Assembly (NCBI GenBank): GCA_902773005.1
Contig: CACYCS010000050.1
Coordinates: forward strand, 22,082-86,081
DNA from: an uncultured Erysipelotrichaceae bacterium
GTDB taxonomy: Bacteria > Bacillota_I > Bacilli_A > RFN20 > CAG-826
DNA length: 64,000 nt
Direction of reading: 5' to 3'
Shown: piece after piece, positions 27,326-36,580 of the stretch
Numbering within the stretch: the first letter of the stretch is position 1
Layout: every line of letters starts with the position of its first letter
Made by a program: the position numbers and the translations under genes
Notes under the pieces: generated by a model
The model's input: only the letters and a program-made list of their open reading frames with translations
Database searches by the model: none
What the model was told of the DNA's origin: nothing

Positions 27326-29079
27326 AGTCCTAACTCCTCCTTGCTAAGCTGCGACAAGGCGATTTCCTGATAGACGGGGCAATTGCGCACTAGGTCATAA
27401 TGCTTGCCGATGCCTACCATCTTGCCTTGGTCGAGGACGACGATCTGATCGGCGTCCATGATGGTGCCGACGCGCTGGGCGATGATGACGCGAGTCGTGC
27501 CGGGAAGCTTCTCGGCGATGCGTCCGCGGACGGTTTTGTCAGTGCGGTAATCAAGCGCAGAGAATGAGTCGTCGAAGATGAGGATCTCAGGCTTGGTCGC
27601 GACGGCTCTGGCGATGCAGAGCCTCTGCTTCTGGCCGCCCGAGAAGTTCGAGCCGCCCTGGGCAACTTCGGATTCATATCCGTTGCGCTTGCTCATGATG
27701 AAGCCGTCGGCGTCAGCGATCTCGGCCGCCCAACGCACATCGGCCAAGGTCATGTTCGGATCTTTGAAGGCGATGTTTTCCTTGATGTTGCCTTTGAAGA
27801 GGAATCCGCGCTGCGGGGCATATCCGATGCGGTCGCGGAGGTCTTTCTGAAGGACGTCTTTGACGTTCACACCATCGACGAGGACTTCGCCCCTAGTGCA
27901 ATCGGCCATGCGGGCGATCATGTTGATGATCGTGGTTTTGCCAGAGCCAGTCGCGCCGATGAAGGCGATGGTCTCGCCCTTCTTGACCTTGAAGGAGATA
28001 TCGGAGACGGCTTCTTTTTCGGCGCCAGGATAAGAGAATCCGACGTCTTTGAATTCGATCGTGCCCTCTTCTTTGAACTCGACGGGGTTCTCGGTGTCGA
28101 CGACGGAGACGTCGTGGGCGATGACCTCGGAGATACGCTTGGCGCTAACCGAAGCACGCGGCCAGATGACGATCAAGGTGACGAGCAAGATGAAGGACAT
28201 GATGATCTGGTTGGCGAGCATGACGAAGGAGTTCGTCGCGCTGAACGCGGTGTTTGCCGCGGCCATATCCATTCCATTGAGGAGGTAGGCACTCACCCAA
28301 AGGATCGAGAGGGAGAGGCCCATCATGACGAGCATGACGATTGGGGTGAATACCGAGAGAACGCGTCCGGCGAAGATCTGGACCTTGGTGAATTCGGTGT
28401 TGACCTTGTCGAACTTGCCTTCCTGATAGGATTCGGCGTTGAAGGCGCGGACGACGCGGACGCCGGTGAGGTTTTCCCTCGAGGCGACGTTCAAGGCATC
28501 GGTTAGCTTCTGGACCGCTTTGAACTTCGGGGTGAGAAGCAATAGCAAGACGATGACTGCCGCGACGAGGACAACGAGCCAGATCGCGGTGACGATGGTG
28601 AGGCGGTCGCTTCCAACCAAGATCAGAGTCACCACCGACCAGATCATCGTGACGGGAGCCATGAAGGCGGTCTTGAGGAAGGTGAGCCATGCGAGATGGA
28701 CGTTCTGCATGTCGTTGGTGGTCCTCGTGATCAAGGATTCGGTGGAGAAGGAGGCGAAGTCGGCGATGGCGAACTTGTTGACCCTCTCATACATTTTCTG
28801 CCTGATTTTTGTGATGACGCTGCTGGCAGAGGCGCTAGCGACGAAGCGGATGATGACCTCCATCACCGCCATGAGGATCGCGGAAACGATCATGTAGAGA
28901 CCGTACCACCAGATGTTTGCTTCACCATCGACGCGACTCGCTTGGACTGCGCCGGTGAGCAAGCCAATGAAGGTGACGATCTGCATCATGAAGAACACCT
29001 GGCCCAAAGTCAGGATCAGGATGGCTATGAGAGCTATCCAGTTCTTCACGCTCATGTTTTTGAAGATTAGTTTAAACAT
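27322..29079 (-). CDS. ABC exporter half-transporter, subunit 1 (degenerate ATPase site)
   Basis: 585 residues. Exporter membrane domain, then Walker A GATGSGKTT, signature FSGGQKQR, and Walker B ILIFDDSFSALD, in which the catalytic Glu is Asp. The switch His is Gln in VIIAQRVGTI. These losses are typical of the degenerate subunit of heterodimeric exporters. The start at 29079 (MFKLIFKNM) has SD AAGGAG; longer in-frame starts would lie in the regulatory leader. Its leader carries an attenuator-like terminator. Confidence 0.93.
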   Translation of the reverse strand: MFKLIFKNMSVKNWIALIAILILTLGQVFFMMQIVTFIGLLTGAVQASRVDGEANIWWYGLYMIVSAILMAVMEVIIRFVASASASSVITKIRQKMYERVNKFAIADFASFSTESLITRTTNDMQNVHLAWLTFLKTAFMAPVTMIWSVVTLILVGSDRLTIVTAIWLVVLVAAVIVLLLLLTPKFKAVQKLTDALNVASRENLTGVRVVRAFNAESYQEGKFDKVNTEFTKVQIFAGRVLSVFTPIVMLVMMGLSLSILWVSAYLLNGMDMAAANTAFSATNSFVMLANQIIMSFILLVTLIVIWPRASVSAKRISEVIAHDVSVVDTENPVEFKEEGTIEFKDVGFSYPGAEKEAVSDISFKVKKGETIAFIGATGSGKTTIINMIARMADCTRGEVLVDGVNVKDVLQKDLRDRIGYAPQRGFLFKGNIKENIAFKDPNMTLADVRWAAEIADADGFIMSKRNGYESEVAQGGSNFSGGQKQRLCIARAVATKPEILIFDDSFSALDYRTDKTVRGRIAEKLPGTTRVIIAQRVGTIMDADQIVVLDQGKMVGIGKHYDLVRNCPVYQEIALSQLSKEELGL

Positions 29080-29153
29080 GGCTGCTCCTTTCTTCTTCAA
29101 ATCGCAAATTCGCCTTGCAGTAAGCGCAAAGCGATTCGATAGATGCATGTCCT

Positions 29154-29186
29154 CTTCTTTGCCCTGCGTCCATCTGGGCAAAGAAG
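29154..29186 (-). other. 11-bp leader hairpin of the ABC exporter operon
   Basis: CTTCTTTGCCC (29154-29164) pairs perfectly with GGGCAAAGAAG (29176-29186), 11-nt loop. It lies between the leader terminator and the SD of subunit 1. It lacks a following U-run on the minus strand, so it is not itself a terminator; a protein-binding or antiterminator role is possible. Confidence 0.6.
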
Positions 29187-29197
29187 AAAACGCGTAG

Positions 29198-29219
29198 AAA
29201 AAGCCTGACGTCTCGTCAG
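29198..29219 (-). terminator. terminator inside the ABC exporter leader (attenuator candidate)
   Basis: Minus strand CTGACG-AGA-CGTCAG followed by GCTTTTT. It lies about 30 nt after the predicted start of transcription and about 120 nt before the start codon, so it could stop transcription before the operon. Confidence 0.65.
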
Positions 29220-29256
29220 AATTTATCCGCGTGCATCCCTCGTTTGCATATGCGAA

Positions 29257-29285
29257 ATTATAAAACTCGCGCACGGAGGTGACAA
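29257..29285 (-). promoter_or_regulatory. promoter of the ABC exporter operon
   Basis: Minus strand TTGTCA (29285-29280), 17-bp spacer, TATAAT (29262-29257). This gives a leader of about 170 nt. The rest of the gene-free stretch 29080-29401 holds the leader hairpins and, on the plus strand, an extended -10 (TGCTATATT, to 29364) for the acyltransferase gene. Confidence 0.8.
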
Positions 29286-29401
29286 CGCTTGACTTACGAA
29301 TCGAGCAAACAATCCTTATAAAAGGCCACGAAAACATGTAAGAAATGCTCATCTATGCTATATTCTTTCGTGGCGAATCCATTGTCGAAGGAGGGGATGC
29401 T

Positions 29402-30652
29402 ATGTCGAAATTCTATGAGCCAATGCTTTATGTGGCATCGAAAGTTCACCCCACCGTCATGGGAGTGCTCGTCGTGCTGAAAGAGAAAATCGACGGAAAC
29501 ATCCTAAGGCAAGTTGTCGAAGAACTCCGCGTCAGGTTCCCCTACTTCTACGTCAGGGAAACGTTATCTGAAGGCGAGCTCGAGATTCAGCCGAACCCGC
29601 TTCCGATGACGGTCAGAAACTCCTGGGACGCGATCGATTTGGGCACGGAGGCAAGCAATTTCCATCTGGGCGCTTGGAAATACCAAGGTAAGCGCCTCGC
29701 TTTCGAAGTAAACCATATATTGACGGACGGCTCGGGCATACTCCCCTACATCAAAAGCACGCTCTACCTGTATTTGACCCGCAAATTCGGAATCGCCCTC
29801 GACCCAACTGGCTATAGGCTTCCCGGAAGCGAGATCCCAGAATCCGAGACGGGGAACCCATTCGCCCATTTGGATATTGAACACGCGGAGCCTCCGCTAT
29901 ACCAAAAGCCGGCCATCGAGAATTTCATGCGCCTAAAAGACGCGGATCATCCTCCTAAGTTCACTTATATCAAACTAAGCGAGGAACAGGTCATGCGCAA
30001 TTGCAAGACCTTCGATGGCAGCCCCAACGCTTTTTTGGCAGTCATGATCGCCCGAGCGATAAGGCAATTCGAACCTGACGATAAAGACCCCATCACCGTT
30101 GCCATCTCGGTCAACCATAAGGCAATACTTGGCAATACGAACAACTACCGCCTATTCTCAAACGTCGTCACAGTCGATTTCCCATTCGATAAGTCTCTAG
30201 ACGATCTAACGAAAGCATGCACGGTCACTAGGGGCCAGATCATTCTTCAATCTCAGCCCGAGAATTCCCTTTGGGCATTAAAGAAGCAAAATGAGTCGCG
30301 CCAAAAGCTTGATTCCCTAAGTTTACAAATGCGGCTAGGCATCATGGAAAAGGCTCTTAGCGGAGACCGCTCCACCGCAACCATTTCCTACGTCAATAGC
30401 CGCTCCTTCGGTGTCCTGGACCCCTACATCGAGGACCAGTATGTCCTCTTTGGCCCAGACGTCAGCGCCTTTTGCATAGAGGTCGCCTGCATCAACCACG
30501 CCTTCTTCTTATCCATCGCCGATCGCTTCAAAGACGATGGCTTCCTGAACGCGTTCTTGCGCGAATTGTCCAAGGCAAACGTCGATTACGAAATCAAAGG
30601 CCAGGAGCCCTGCGCCCTATGCGGATTCGATAGGCCCTTTCTAGCGCAATAA
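29402..30652 (+). CDS. condensation-domain-like acyltransferase (alcohol acetyltransferase/PapA type)
   Basis: 416 residues. The motif NHILTDGSG matches the HxxxDG active-site signature of CoA-dependent acyltransferases and condensation domains. The opening FYEPMLYVASKVHPTVMGVLVVL and later SVNHKAILG and ATISYVNSRSFG fit that fold (two-lobed chloramphenicol-acetyltransferase type). It ends in a Cys pair, PCALCGF. Probably cytoplasmic; acyl donor and acceptor unknown. SD AAGGAGGGG sits before the ATG at 29402; an upstream in-frame ATG (29345) overlaps the promoter. It stands opposite the ABC exporter, so export of an acylated product is a possible link (inference). Confidence 0.8.
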   Translation: MSKFYEPMLYVASKVHPTVMGVLVVLKEKIDGNILRQVVEELRVRFPYFYVRETLSEGELEIQPNPLPMTVRNSWDAIDLGTEASNFHLGAWKYQGKRLAFEVNHILTDGSGILPYIKSTLYLYLTRKFGIALDPTGYRLPGSEIPESETGNPFAHLDIEHAEPPLYQKPAIENFMRLKDADHPPKFTYIKLSEEQVMRNCKTFDGSPNAFLAVMIARAIRQFEPDDKDPITVAISVNHKAILGNTNNYRLFSNVVTVDFPFDKSLDDLTKACTVTRGQIILQSQPENSLWALKKQNESRQKLDSLSLQMRLGIMEKALSGDRSTATISYVNSRSFGVLDPYIEDQYVLFGPDVSAFCIEVACINHAFFLSIADRFKDDGFLNAFLRELSKANVDYEIKGQEPCALCGFDRPFLAQ

Positions 30653-30689
30653 CCCGTTGGTGCTCAGCCTTATCTTGCTTCCGTCTCGC

Positions 30690-32114
30690 CTATTCCGATT
30701 CATCGCTCCCTAAATACGGGCTAAAGAAATCGTCAAGCGAGTACACGGTCGCTTCATCACTATCGCGCAGTTCCCCTTTTTCGCATCCGATAAAGGCGAG
30801 CTTATAGGGGCGGATCGCGAATTTTGGCATCGCTTTTACCTGGTTTTGTTCCTCTACGAGGTCTTTCCTTTCAAGCGCACGGAACTTGCATTCGTAAAAC
30901 ACATACCCCTTCGCGTCTTTGGTAACCAAATCGAATTGTCCGTTCGAGTTGCCGCCGAGGTTATAGAAATAAGTGCCTAAATCCTCGATGGGCGGATCGA
31001 TAAGGCCCTTCATATTCATGCGAATCAAGAATTCCCTTGAGGCGTCTTCAAAGATGGAAGGAACGTAATCCGAGTCTATTTGGGTGGACCTTTTCGCGTA
31101 TGCCGCTTTCCCGGACCCTAGAAGTATCGCGGTTTCAGACGGCTGCACATAGCGATAATAGAACAAGAAGGCGTTATCCGAAATCCGATAATAGGTGTTC
31201 TTGTCCGATGTCCTGGATCCGATTGGAACAATCCGCTTGACGATTTTCATGGATTCGAGTTTTGCGAGGCTGACGCGAACCCATTCGTCGCTGAAGCGGC
31301 TTTGGAATTTGTCGCACACGTCCCTAAGCGAAGGCCTTTTCTCCGTATTTGCCAAGAAATCGAAGATCATGTGCAAAGCGTCGCTTTTACCGATCTCCTC
31401 CTCGACGAGAAGAGGAACCAGCTTTCTTAGTTCGCCGGCTGGGTCAAAATAAAGCTTCTCGATGTTCTTCGTTACGCTTTTCATCGGGTCAATGGATTGC
31501 AAGACGTAGGGCAGCCCACCAAAAGCGGCATAGGCGGTCATTTTATCTTTCGGAGAGTAATTCGGATAGAAAAGAGACGCATCGTAATAATCCATCGGTT
31601 GGAGGTATATCTGGGTTTTGCATCTGCCTCCGAGCGGACCCGATTCCTTGCGAATCTCATCCATGACGGAAAGGTATGAACCGCTGAGGATCAGCTTCGC
31701 GCCAGCGGGCGCTAGAATTCGATCGATTCCCTTTTGCAAAATGCTGTCGAGTCCTTTTTCGCCTTTCTCGCTTCCCGCACGCCAATAAGGATATTCGTCC
31801 AAAACGATTGTAACCTGTTCCTTTTGACGCGAGACGATATAGCTCAAAAGCGCGTCGAGAGATGGGAATTCAACCAAAAGATCGTCCCCGCTCGCCTCCT
31901 GATAGGCGCGGTAAAGAGAGGCGATATTCTCTTTGTCGCCACTTTTCACGCACTGGCAATATATAACTAAGCCAGGCATATTTTTGACCGCTTCGCCGAT
32001 CAATCTGCTTTTTCCGACATGCCTTCTGCCGTACACCATGATGCCGCGATAGCCTTGTCGCGAAAGAGCTTCTCTCATTTCTCGAAGTTCTTCAGTTCTG
32101 CCATAAAAATTCAT
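30690..32114 (-). CDS. AAA ATPase with C-terminal PD-(D/E)XK-like domain, paralogue C
   Basis: 474 residues. Walker A GRRHVGKS (29-36), Walker B VTIVLDEYPYW, sensor LILSGSYLSVM. The C-terminus carries QFDLV(10 residues)YECKF, the D...ExK pattern of the nuclease fold. It ends ATVYSLDDFFSPYLG, the tail also found in the pseudogene at 567-669. It is more diverged from paralogues A and B than these are from each other. The gene is monocistronic, with a promoter made of CCAACAAA repeats. Confidence 0.85.
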   Translation of the reverse strand: MNFYGRTEELREMREALSRQGYRGIMVYGRRHVGKSRLIGEAVKNMPGLVIYCQCVKSGDKENIASLYRAYQEASGDDLLVEFPSLDALLSYIVSRQKEQVTIVLDEYPYWRAGSEKGEKGLDSILQKGIDRILAPAGAKLILSGSYLSVMDEIRKESGPLGGRCKTQIYLQPMDYYDASLFYPNYSPKDKMTAYAAFGGLPYVLQSIDPMKSVTKNIEKLYFDPAGELRKLVPLLVEEEIGKSDALHMIFDFLANTEKRPSLRDVCDKFQSRFSDEWVRVSLAKLESMKIVKRIVPIGSRTSDKNTYYRISDNAFLFYYRYVQPSETAILLGSGKAAYAKRSTQIDSDYVPSIFEDASREFLIRMNMKGLIDPPIEDLGTYFYNLGGNSNGQFDLVTKDAKGYVFYECKFRALERKDLVEEQNQVKAMPKFAIRPYKLAFIGCEKGELRDSDEATVYSLDDFFSPYLGSDESE

Positions 32115-32137
32115 ATCGAAACTCCCGATACAATTAG

Positions 32138-32191
32138 TTTATATACCAATAAATTTGTTGGCAACTTTTTTGTTGGCAATTTTTTTGTTGG
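32138..32191 (-). promoter_or_regulatory. promoter and CCAACAAA repeat box of ATPase C
   Basis: Near-palindrome CCAATAAATTTGTTGG (32146-32161), then TTTGTTGG at 32169-32176 and 32184-32191, all in exact 15-bp steps. On the minus strand -10 TATAAA (32143-32138) directly follows the palindrome, and TTGCCA inside the repeats may serve as -35. A repressor bound to the repeats would block the promoter. Confidence 0.8.
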
Positions 32192-32253
32192 TGTTTTTAT
32201 TTCGATGTACAGCCAACTTTCAAATCGTCGCTTGATATTAGGTGGCCCACAGC

Positions 32254-32643
32254 CTACTTTTCTTGCCTGTTCAGTTTGGCCTCAATCTCGTTCAAAGTCT
32301 TGAAAAATCCCCACGTGGCGACCGCTGGTCCAACTAAGACAAGCATGCCCGCGACGTTCCACCAGAACATATGCTTCCACGAGGTATGGGGCTTGATGCC
32401 TAACTCAATGGCTTTGTTCTTCACGTCCTCGCATAGCCTCGCCATCCATATAAGGGTGTACACGAACGCGTCGGGTATTCCTAGGATATAAGCTAGCCAA
32501 TAGGGTTGGACCTTCTTGCCAAGGATTTCTTCTACCTCTGGGGTGACGCTTAAAGGCATATAGAGCAAGAAGAAGGTGCCGGCGGTAAGGAAGTCGATCG
32601 CCCCAAGCAAGAAGCCTGGGCGTTTGGTGTGCTTGAATCTCAT
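32254..32643 (-). CDS. small DUF4234-like membrane protein
   Basis: 129 residues with three to four hydrophobic segments (FLTAGTFFLLYM; YWLAYILGIPDAFVYTLIWM; MFWWNVAGMLVLVGPAVATWGFF). A conserved-looking end, FFKTLNEIEAKLN, resembles DUF4234 proteins. Function unknown. Not clearly in an operon. Confidence 0.65.
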   Translation of the reverse strand: MRFKHTKRPGFLLGAIDFLTAGTFFLLYMPLSVTPEVEEILGKKVQPYWLAYILGIPDAFVYTLIWMARLCEDVKNKAIELGIKPHTSWKHMFWWNVAGMLVLVGPAVATWGFFKTLNEIEAKLNRQEK

Positions 32644-32700
32644 AGGCCCTTATTGTAAACGTTTCCTTACGCAAATTGGCAACCAGGAATCCAATTCATC

Positions 32701-32719
32701 GGGTACGTGTATCAATTTT
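32701..32719 (+). repeat. dispersed intergenic motif, copy a
   Basis: GGGTACGTGTATCAATTTT, preceded by AATCC. It touches the stop codon of the Nudix gene. Confidence 0.6.
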
Positions 32720-33147
32720 CAATTAAGCAATGCCTTTGGAGAGCATTTCGTTAGATGCGCGTAAAGCCTTTCAGCGATTTCCCGGTCCGCAGGGCACCAC
32801 TTTTCGCTAAGCAAGGAGTCGATTTCAATGAATTCGGAGGCACCATGTATCCCTTTTTCGGGAGCAAGTTCTCCTTCTAGCAGCGTACAGAAGAACACAT
32901 CCATGTCCAAATGGAAATTGGGGTAGTCGTATTGCTCATTCATGAAGAACTCGCCCACCTTGATTTCGGAATGGAGTTCTTCTTCTATTTCTCTTTTTAG
33001 CGCTTCTTCAGGCGTTTCGCCCTCTTCTATCTTCCCGCCGGGAAATTCCCAAAGGCCTTTTAGATCACCGTAATCCCTTTTCGCGGCAAATACCTTGTCC
33101 CCTGCTCTTATGATCGCGGCTACTACTCTTATTGTTTTCTTAGGCAT
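32719..33147 (-). CDS. Nudix hydrolase, MutT-like
   Basis: 142 residues. Complete Nudix box: GGKIEEGETPEEALKREIEEEL (the pattern GX5EX7REUXEEXG with Leu at the last Gly-side position). The context GLWEFPGGK is typical of MutT/8-oxo-dGTP diphosphatase enzymes that clean oxidised nucleotides. The start MPKKTIRVVAAII at 33147 begins the fold; a frame open to 33201 adds an unlikely extension. The stop overlaps dispersed motif a. Confidence 0.88.
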   Translation of the reverse strand: MPKKTIRVVAAIIRAGDKVFAAKRDYGDLKGLWEFPGGKIEEGETPEEALKREIEEELHSEIKVGEFFMNEQYDYPNFHLDMDVFFCTLLEGELAPEKGIHGASEFIEIDSLLSEKWCPADREIAERLYAHLTKCSPKALLN

Positions 33148-33320
33148 GTCTTTTCTCTCGTCGCCAAATGGTAAATCAATTATGCTCGCGATGAAAGGCA
33201 AAGACAGGATGACCCATAAACTCGTCCTATGTTATGTGGCGCGTGCTTTCCTATCGAAAGGGCAAGATGCTTCCTAGAGGTGGGTCAATGAATGGTAGGC
33301 TGGGCACCATCAAATATGCA

Positions 33321-33363
33321 AAAGCCTGCGGACGTTAGGATAACTCCTAGGGTCACAGGCTTT
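33321..33363. other. nested hairpin in the gap before the YggS-like gene
   Basis: Outer stem AAAGCCTG (33321-33328) with CAGGCTTT (33356-33363); inner stem TAGGA (33336-33340) with TCCTA (33345-33349). The gene-free stretch 33148-33500 contains little else: a 68-codon open frame without family resemblance, and a second small stem TTGGAA/TTCCAA downstream. It could be a terminator for either strand or a leader structure of the next gene. Confidence 0.45.
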
Positions 33364-33500
33364 ACGCTTGCTGCAATAAGAGTTGGAATCGACAAGGTTC
33401 CAAGCTTGATTATGATAGATGCTTTAAGCACGATTCCAGTTCAAAAACGAATGCACATCGCTTCTAGCAAGAGAATCCTTGGAGGCGTAAACTCATAGCC

Positions 33501-34121
33501 ATGGATATTGACGCGATAAAGAAAATCGTTGAGGAAGTAGGCGATAAGCAGATCGTCGTCGCCTCAAAATACCTTTCCGCAGAGCAAATCAAAACTCTTT
33601 CTGGGCTTGGCCTACATTATTATGGTGAGAACCGGGTCGACGCATTGCTTTCGAAGTTAGAAACATTAGAGGGCGACCCCAATATAGAATTCCATTTTAT
33701 CGGCCACCTGCAGTCGAATAAGGCGAAGCTTGTCGCGAATCGGATTGCTTGTCTACATTCATTGGACTCGATTAAAACTGGAAGGATCCTTAACGATGCT
33801 CTCGAGAAGCCGTTGGACTGCTATATCGAGCTCCATCTTACCGATAATGATGCCAAATCTGGCGTAGCCGAGTCTCAATTGCCTGATTTCATTAATTCCT
33901 TGAAGGCCTTCCCGAACATCCGTGTCATCGGCTTAATGGCCATGAGCGACGCGGACATGGACGAATCGCAAAAGCGAGCGGTGTTCCGCAAAGCAAGGCA
34001 ACTTGCGGATCAATATGGTTATACGAAGTTATCCATGGGGATGTCCGACGATTATCTTTTGGCAATTGAAGAGGGCGCGACATCGCTTAGACTTGGTCGC
34101 GTGATTGCCAAGCACTGCTGA
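33501..34121 (+). CDS. yggS: YggS/PROSC-family pyridoxal-phosphate homeostasis protein
   Basis: 206 residues, a little shorter than the usual ~230. IVVASKYLS holds the expected PLP-binding Lys, and HYYGENRVDAL, FHFIGHLQSNK, HSLDS and IRVIGLMAMSDADMDESQ follow in family order, ending with LSMGMSDDYLLAIEEGATSLRLGRVI. It is a PLP carrier fold-type III protein, not a true racemase; it buffers PLP and affects amino-acid pools. Not part of an evident operon. Confidence 0.92.
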   Translation: MDIDAIKKIVEEVGDKQIVVASKYLSAEQIKTLSGLGLHYYGENRVDALLSKLETLEGDPNIEFHFIGHLQSNKAKLVANRIACLHSLDSIKTGRILNDALEKPLDCYIELHLTDNDAKSGVAESQLPDFINSLKAFPNIRVIGLMAMSDADMDESQKRAVFRKARQLADQYGYTKLSMGMSDDYLLAIEEGATSLRLGRVIAKHC

Positions 34122-34246
34122 TCATTGTTCCCCAATCAATTATTCTCTTAGATCTTTATCTGCCGTATCGAGTACGACTAGCGCCATAGTGTAGCAAATG
34201 GTGGTTTTCGGTGGCTTCAATCCGACATGATAATATCGGAAAAGGA

Positions 34247-34271
34247 CAAAGAGGCCGATTCGGCCTCTTTG
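34247..34271. terminator. strong hairpin between the YggS-like gene and the LRR lipoprotein
   Basis: CAAAGAGGCCG (34247-34257) pairs with CGGCCTCTTTG (34261-34271), loop ATT. It lies between convergent genes, which fits a shared terminator, but flanking T-runs are short. Confidence 0.6.
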
Positions 34272-34293
34272 CATTGATTTGGCACATCCGTGA

Positions 34294-34312
34294 GGGACGT
34301 GCATCGATTTAT
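34294..34312 (+). repeat. dispersed intergenic motif, copy b
   Basis: GGGACGTGCATCGATTTAT, preceded by CATCCGTGA. It lies against the stop of the LRR lipoprotein gene. Confidence 0.6.
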
Positions 34313-36561
34313 CAATATCCGACAATATGACTTATGCCGTTTTCCTGCCAAAAATGTAAGTTAAGTTCTTTATATGCAGCCACCCCAGCGGAAGGAACGT
34401 AGATGATGAATTCGCTTCTATCCCAAGTTCCTGCGAAAATATCGTCTTCCATTCCCGTGGGTGGAACGGGGGACAAGAATCTTGCATATTGCATGCTGTC
34501 GCAGCATGCAAAGGCGGCATCACATATATCGATGACAGATGCGGGAATATCAATGCATTCAAGGCTTGAGCACGAGTCAAAGGCTCCCTGCCCAATCGAC
34601 GTCAGGCCCTCAGAGAAAGAAATTGTTCTCAATCTATGGCAACCTGAGAAAGCGTGCCTCCCAATTTCGCGAACGCATCCCGGAATCGTCAGATTTACAA
34701 GAGAATCCCATTGATTTGAAAAAGCTTCATCCCCGATCGCTGTTACGCTGAAACCATTAATGAGTTCAGGAACAACTAGGTCAGAGCTTTCATCAAAGGA
34801 TGATACAATCATGCATTCATCAGCAGCCGTCTGTATGTACAAGTTTTTTCCGTCCTGCGACTGGGCTAACGAGTAAGGGGCGTTGATATTTATAGAGACG
34901 ACGCCCGTAGCAGAATCGGCAACCATTTGATACACATTCTTACCAAAAGCGACATCGGACACCTGATCTACAGTCGTGCAAAGGGCAACCGATTGGCCTG
35001 AATAGCCGGCATAAGTGATTCGCAACGTATACTCTCCGGATGGGACGGAACTGAGGTCTAAGTGGAAATATGGCCAACCGTAATCGAATGGCGAAGTACT
35101 GAAAGTGATTGTGGTTCCGCTTGTTTTCTCAGTGAGCGCGACCGATTCCCACTGCAGTTTTATCGCTCTTTCAAAAGAACACGAACATTCGAATTTCGCG
35201 TAGAAAGATACGCCGAAACGTTCCTTGCTCAATCCCAGATTGCCTAGGCTGATCACAGGATCCGAACCAATCTCATCGATATGCAAAAGCACAGTCTCGC
35301 CACAATAACCGTTTGCGGAATCAAGGTGATAGGTCCTTCCGCCATAGTCACACACGTCATCGACTGCGCTTAAGGCAAAGTCCATTTCGTTGTTGGGCCA
35401 ATTGAACCTGAAGTACCGACTGCCGGGGTCGAAATCCGAAACTTTCGCGGCGACGTTGATGTATCTCATCGCTCCAGAATATCCTCCGTCAAAGAAGGAG
35501 AGTTCCATAGGTTGTTCTTGCCATTGGACAAAGTCAATCCACCGCCCCTCTAATCCCGCTGCGACAACTTCATTGTATTCGGCGTTTTGGAACGAAAACA
35601 TGAAATGCAAGTAGAGCCCGTCAGTCTCAGTGGCGAATTTGATATTCACTGGTTCGAAATGGATCTCCACCGAATTATCAATAATTGGGCAACCATCTGG
35701 ATTCCAATCGAATTGCTCGCCCAGGAGGTTTCCGTTTCCCAAGAAAATCGTAAGCAGCGGACAATCAACAAAAGCATTGGAACCGATGCTATTTACGCTT
35801 GAAGGAATATGAATTTCGGTTAGACTCCGGCAATGGGCGAATGCCTCGGTTCCAATGGCAGACAAAAAATTGGGAAGGTACAAGGAACCGCCTATGTCCT
35901 TTCCGCTAAAAGCGCCTCCGTAGATTTCTTTGCACCGATCAGGGATCTGCGTAGAACGGCAGCCTACAATCAATCCATCTGAATTTCGGCTAAAGATTCC
36001 ATTAAGTTCCATGTCGCCAACCGAAGAATAAAGATAGGGGTTATCCTGCGCGACATAGACCCATTCAAGGCTATTGCAACCGCTGAATGCGAATTCGCCA
36101 ACAAAAGAAACAGAGGCGGGCAATGTGACATTGTAGAGCGATTTGCAATCCGCAAAAGCATAGTTGCAAATCACTTCTAACCCCTCATTGAAGATAAGCT
36201 TCTCTAGTCTGTCGCATCCCGAAAAGGCGTAATCCCCAACATCTCGAATGTTGGCGGAGAATGCGACGCTAAAGAAAGGGCGATTCGAAAAGCCGCCGTC
36301 AACAATTCCGACGACTGGCTTGCCATCAATATAATTCGGCAGGTCAATATCTTCGCTTTCCTCGACGTAATCGCAAAGCCAGATTTCACCGCCCCGATCC
36401 TCAAAGACGAAACCTTCGGTTGCGGAGGCATTATTCCAAGACACTGGATTGCCACTATCATCTTTTGGCTCCGAACGTCTTGTAAATGGATTGCTTGCTA
36501 TTCCGCAAGAAGCAAGTAGCAATGTCAAACACCCAAAAAATGGAAATAGGCCTTTTCTCAT
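34312..36561 (-). CDS. BspA-like leucine-rich-repeat lipoprotein with CGIASNPFT start
   Basis: 749 residues. Signal with lipobox LLLASC; the mature protein begins CGIASNPFTRR, shared with two other lipoproteins here. Two blocks of BspA-type LRR_5 repeats (patterns such as VGDYAFSGCDRLEKLIF and IGRHAFSGCHRLRTISF) lie at ~70-270 and ~640-749. Between them are Ig/CBM-like beta regions. BspA-like proteins are surface adhesins or binding proteins in gut bacteria. The ATG at 36561 is used because GAGG lies 7 nt before it; the ATG at 36567 is too close. The promoter contains a 19-bp palindrome. Confidence 0.85.
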   Translation of the reverse strand: MRKGLFPFFGCLTLLLASCGIASNPFTRRSEPKDDSGNPVSWNNASATEGFVFEDRGGEIWLCDYVEESEDIDLPNYIDGKPVVGIVDGGFSNRPFFSVAFSANIRDVGDYAFSGCDRLEKLIFNEGLEVICNYAFADCKSLYNVTLPASVSFVGEFAFSGCNSLEWVYVAQDNPYLYSSVGDMELNGIFSRNSDGLIVGCRSTQIPDRCKEIYGGAFSGKDIGGSLYLPNFLSAIGTEAFAHCRSLTEIHIPSSVNSIGSNAFVDCPLLTIFLGNGNLLGEQFDWNPDGCPIIDNSVEIHFEPVNIKFATETDGLYLHFMFSFQNAEYNEVVAAGLEGRWIDFVQWQEQPMELSFFDGGYSGAMRYINVAAKVSDFDPGSRYFRFNWPNNEMDFALSAVDDVCDYGGRTYHLDSANGYCGETVLLHIDEIGSDPVISLGNLGLSKERFGVSFYAKFECSCSFERAIKLQWESVALTEKTSGTTITFSTSPFDYGWPYFHLDLSSVPSGEYTLRITYAGYSGQSVALCTTVDQVSDVAFGKNVYQMVADSATGVVSININAPYSLAQSQDGKNLYIQTAADECMIVSSFDESSDLVVPELINGFSVTAIGDEAFSNQWDSLVNLTIPGCVREIGRHAFSGCHRLRTISFSEGLTSIGQGAFDSCSSLECIDIPASVIDICDAAFACCDSMQYARFLSPVPPTGMEDDIFAGTWDRSEFIIYVPSAGVAAYKELNLHFWQENGISHIVGY

Positions 36562-36580
36562 GCGCATACCTCGTTTTAAG

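Noticed and set aside
32146..32191. Short direct repeats resembling a mini CRISPR
   Set aside because: Units are 15 bp with no spacers and sit on a promoter; an operator is the better explanation.
33292..33498. 68-codon open frame just before the YggS-like gene
   Set aside because: No SD, no family resemblance, and it covers a nested hairpin; could not be supported as a gene.
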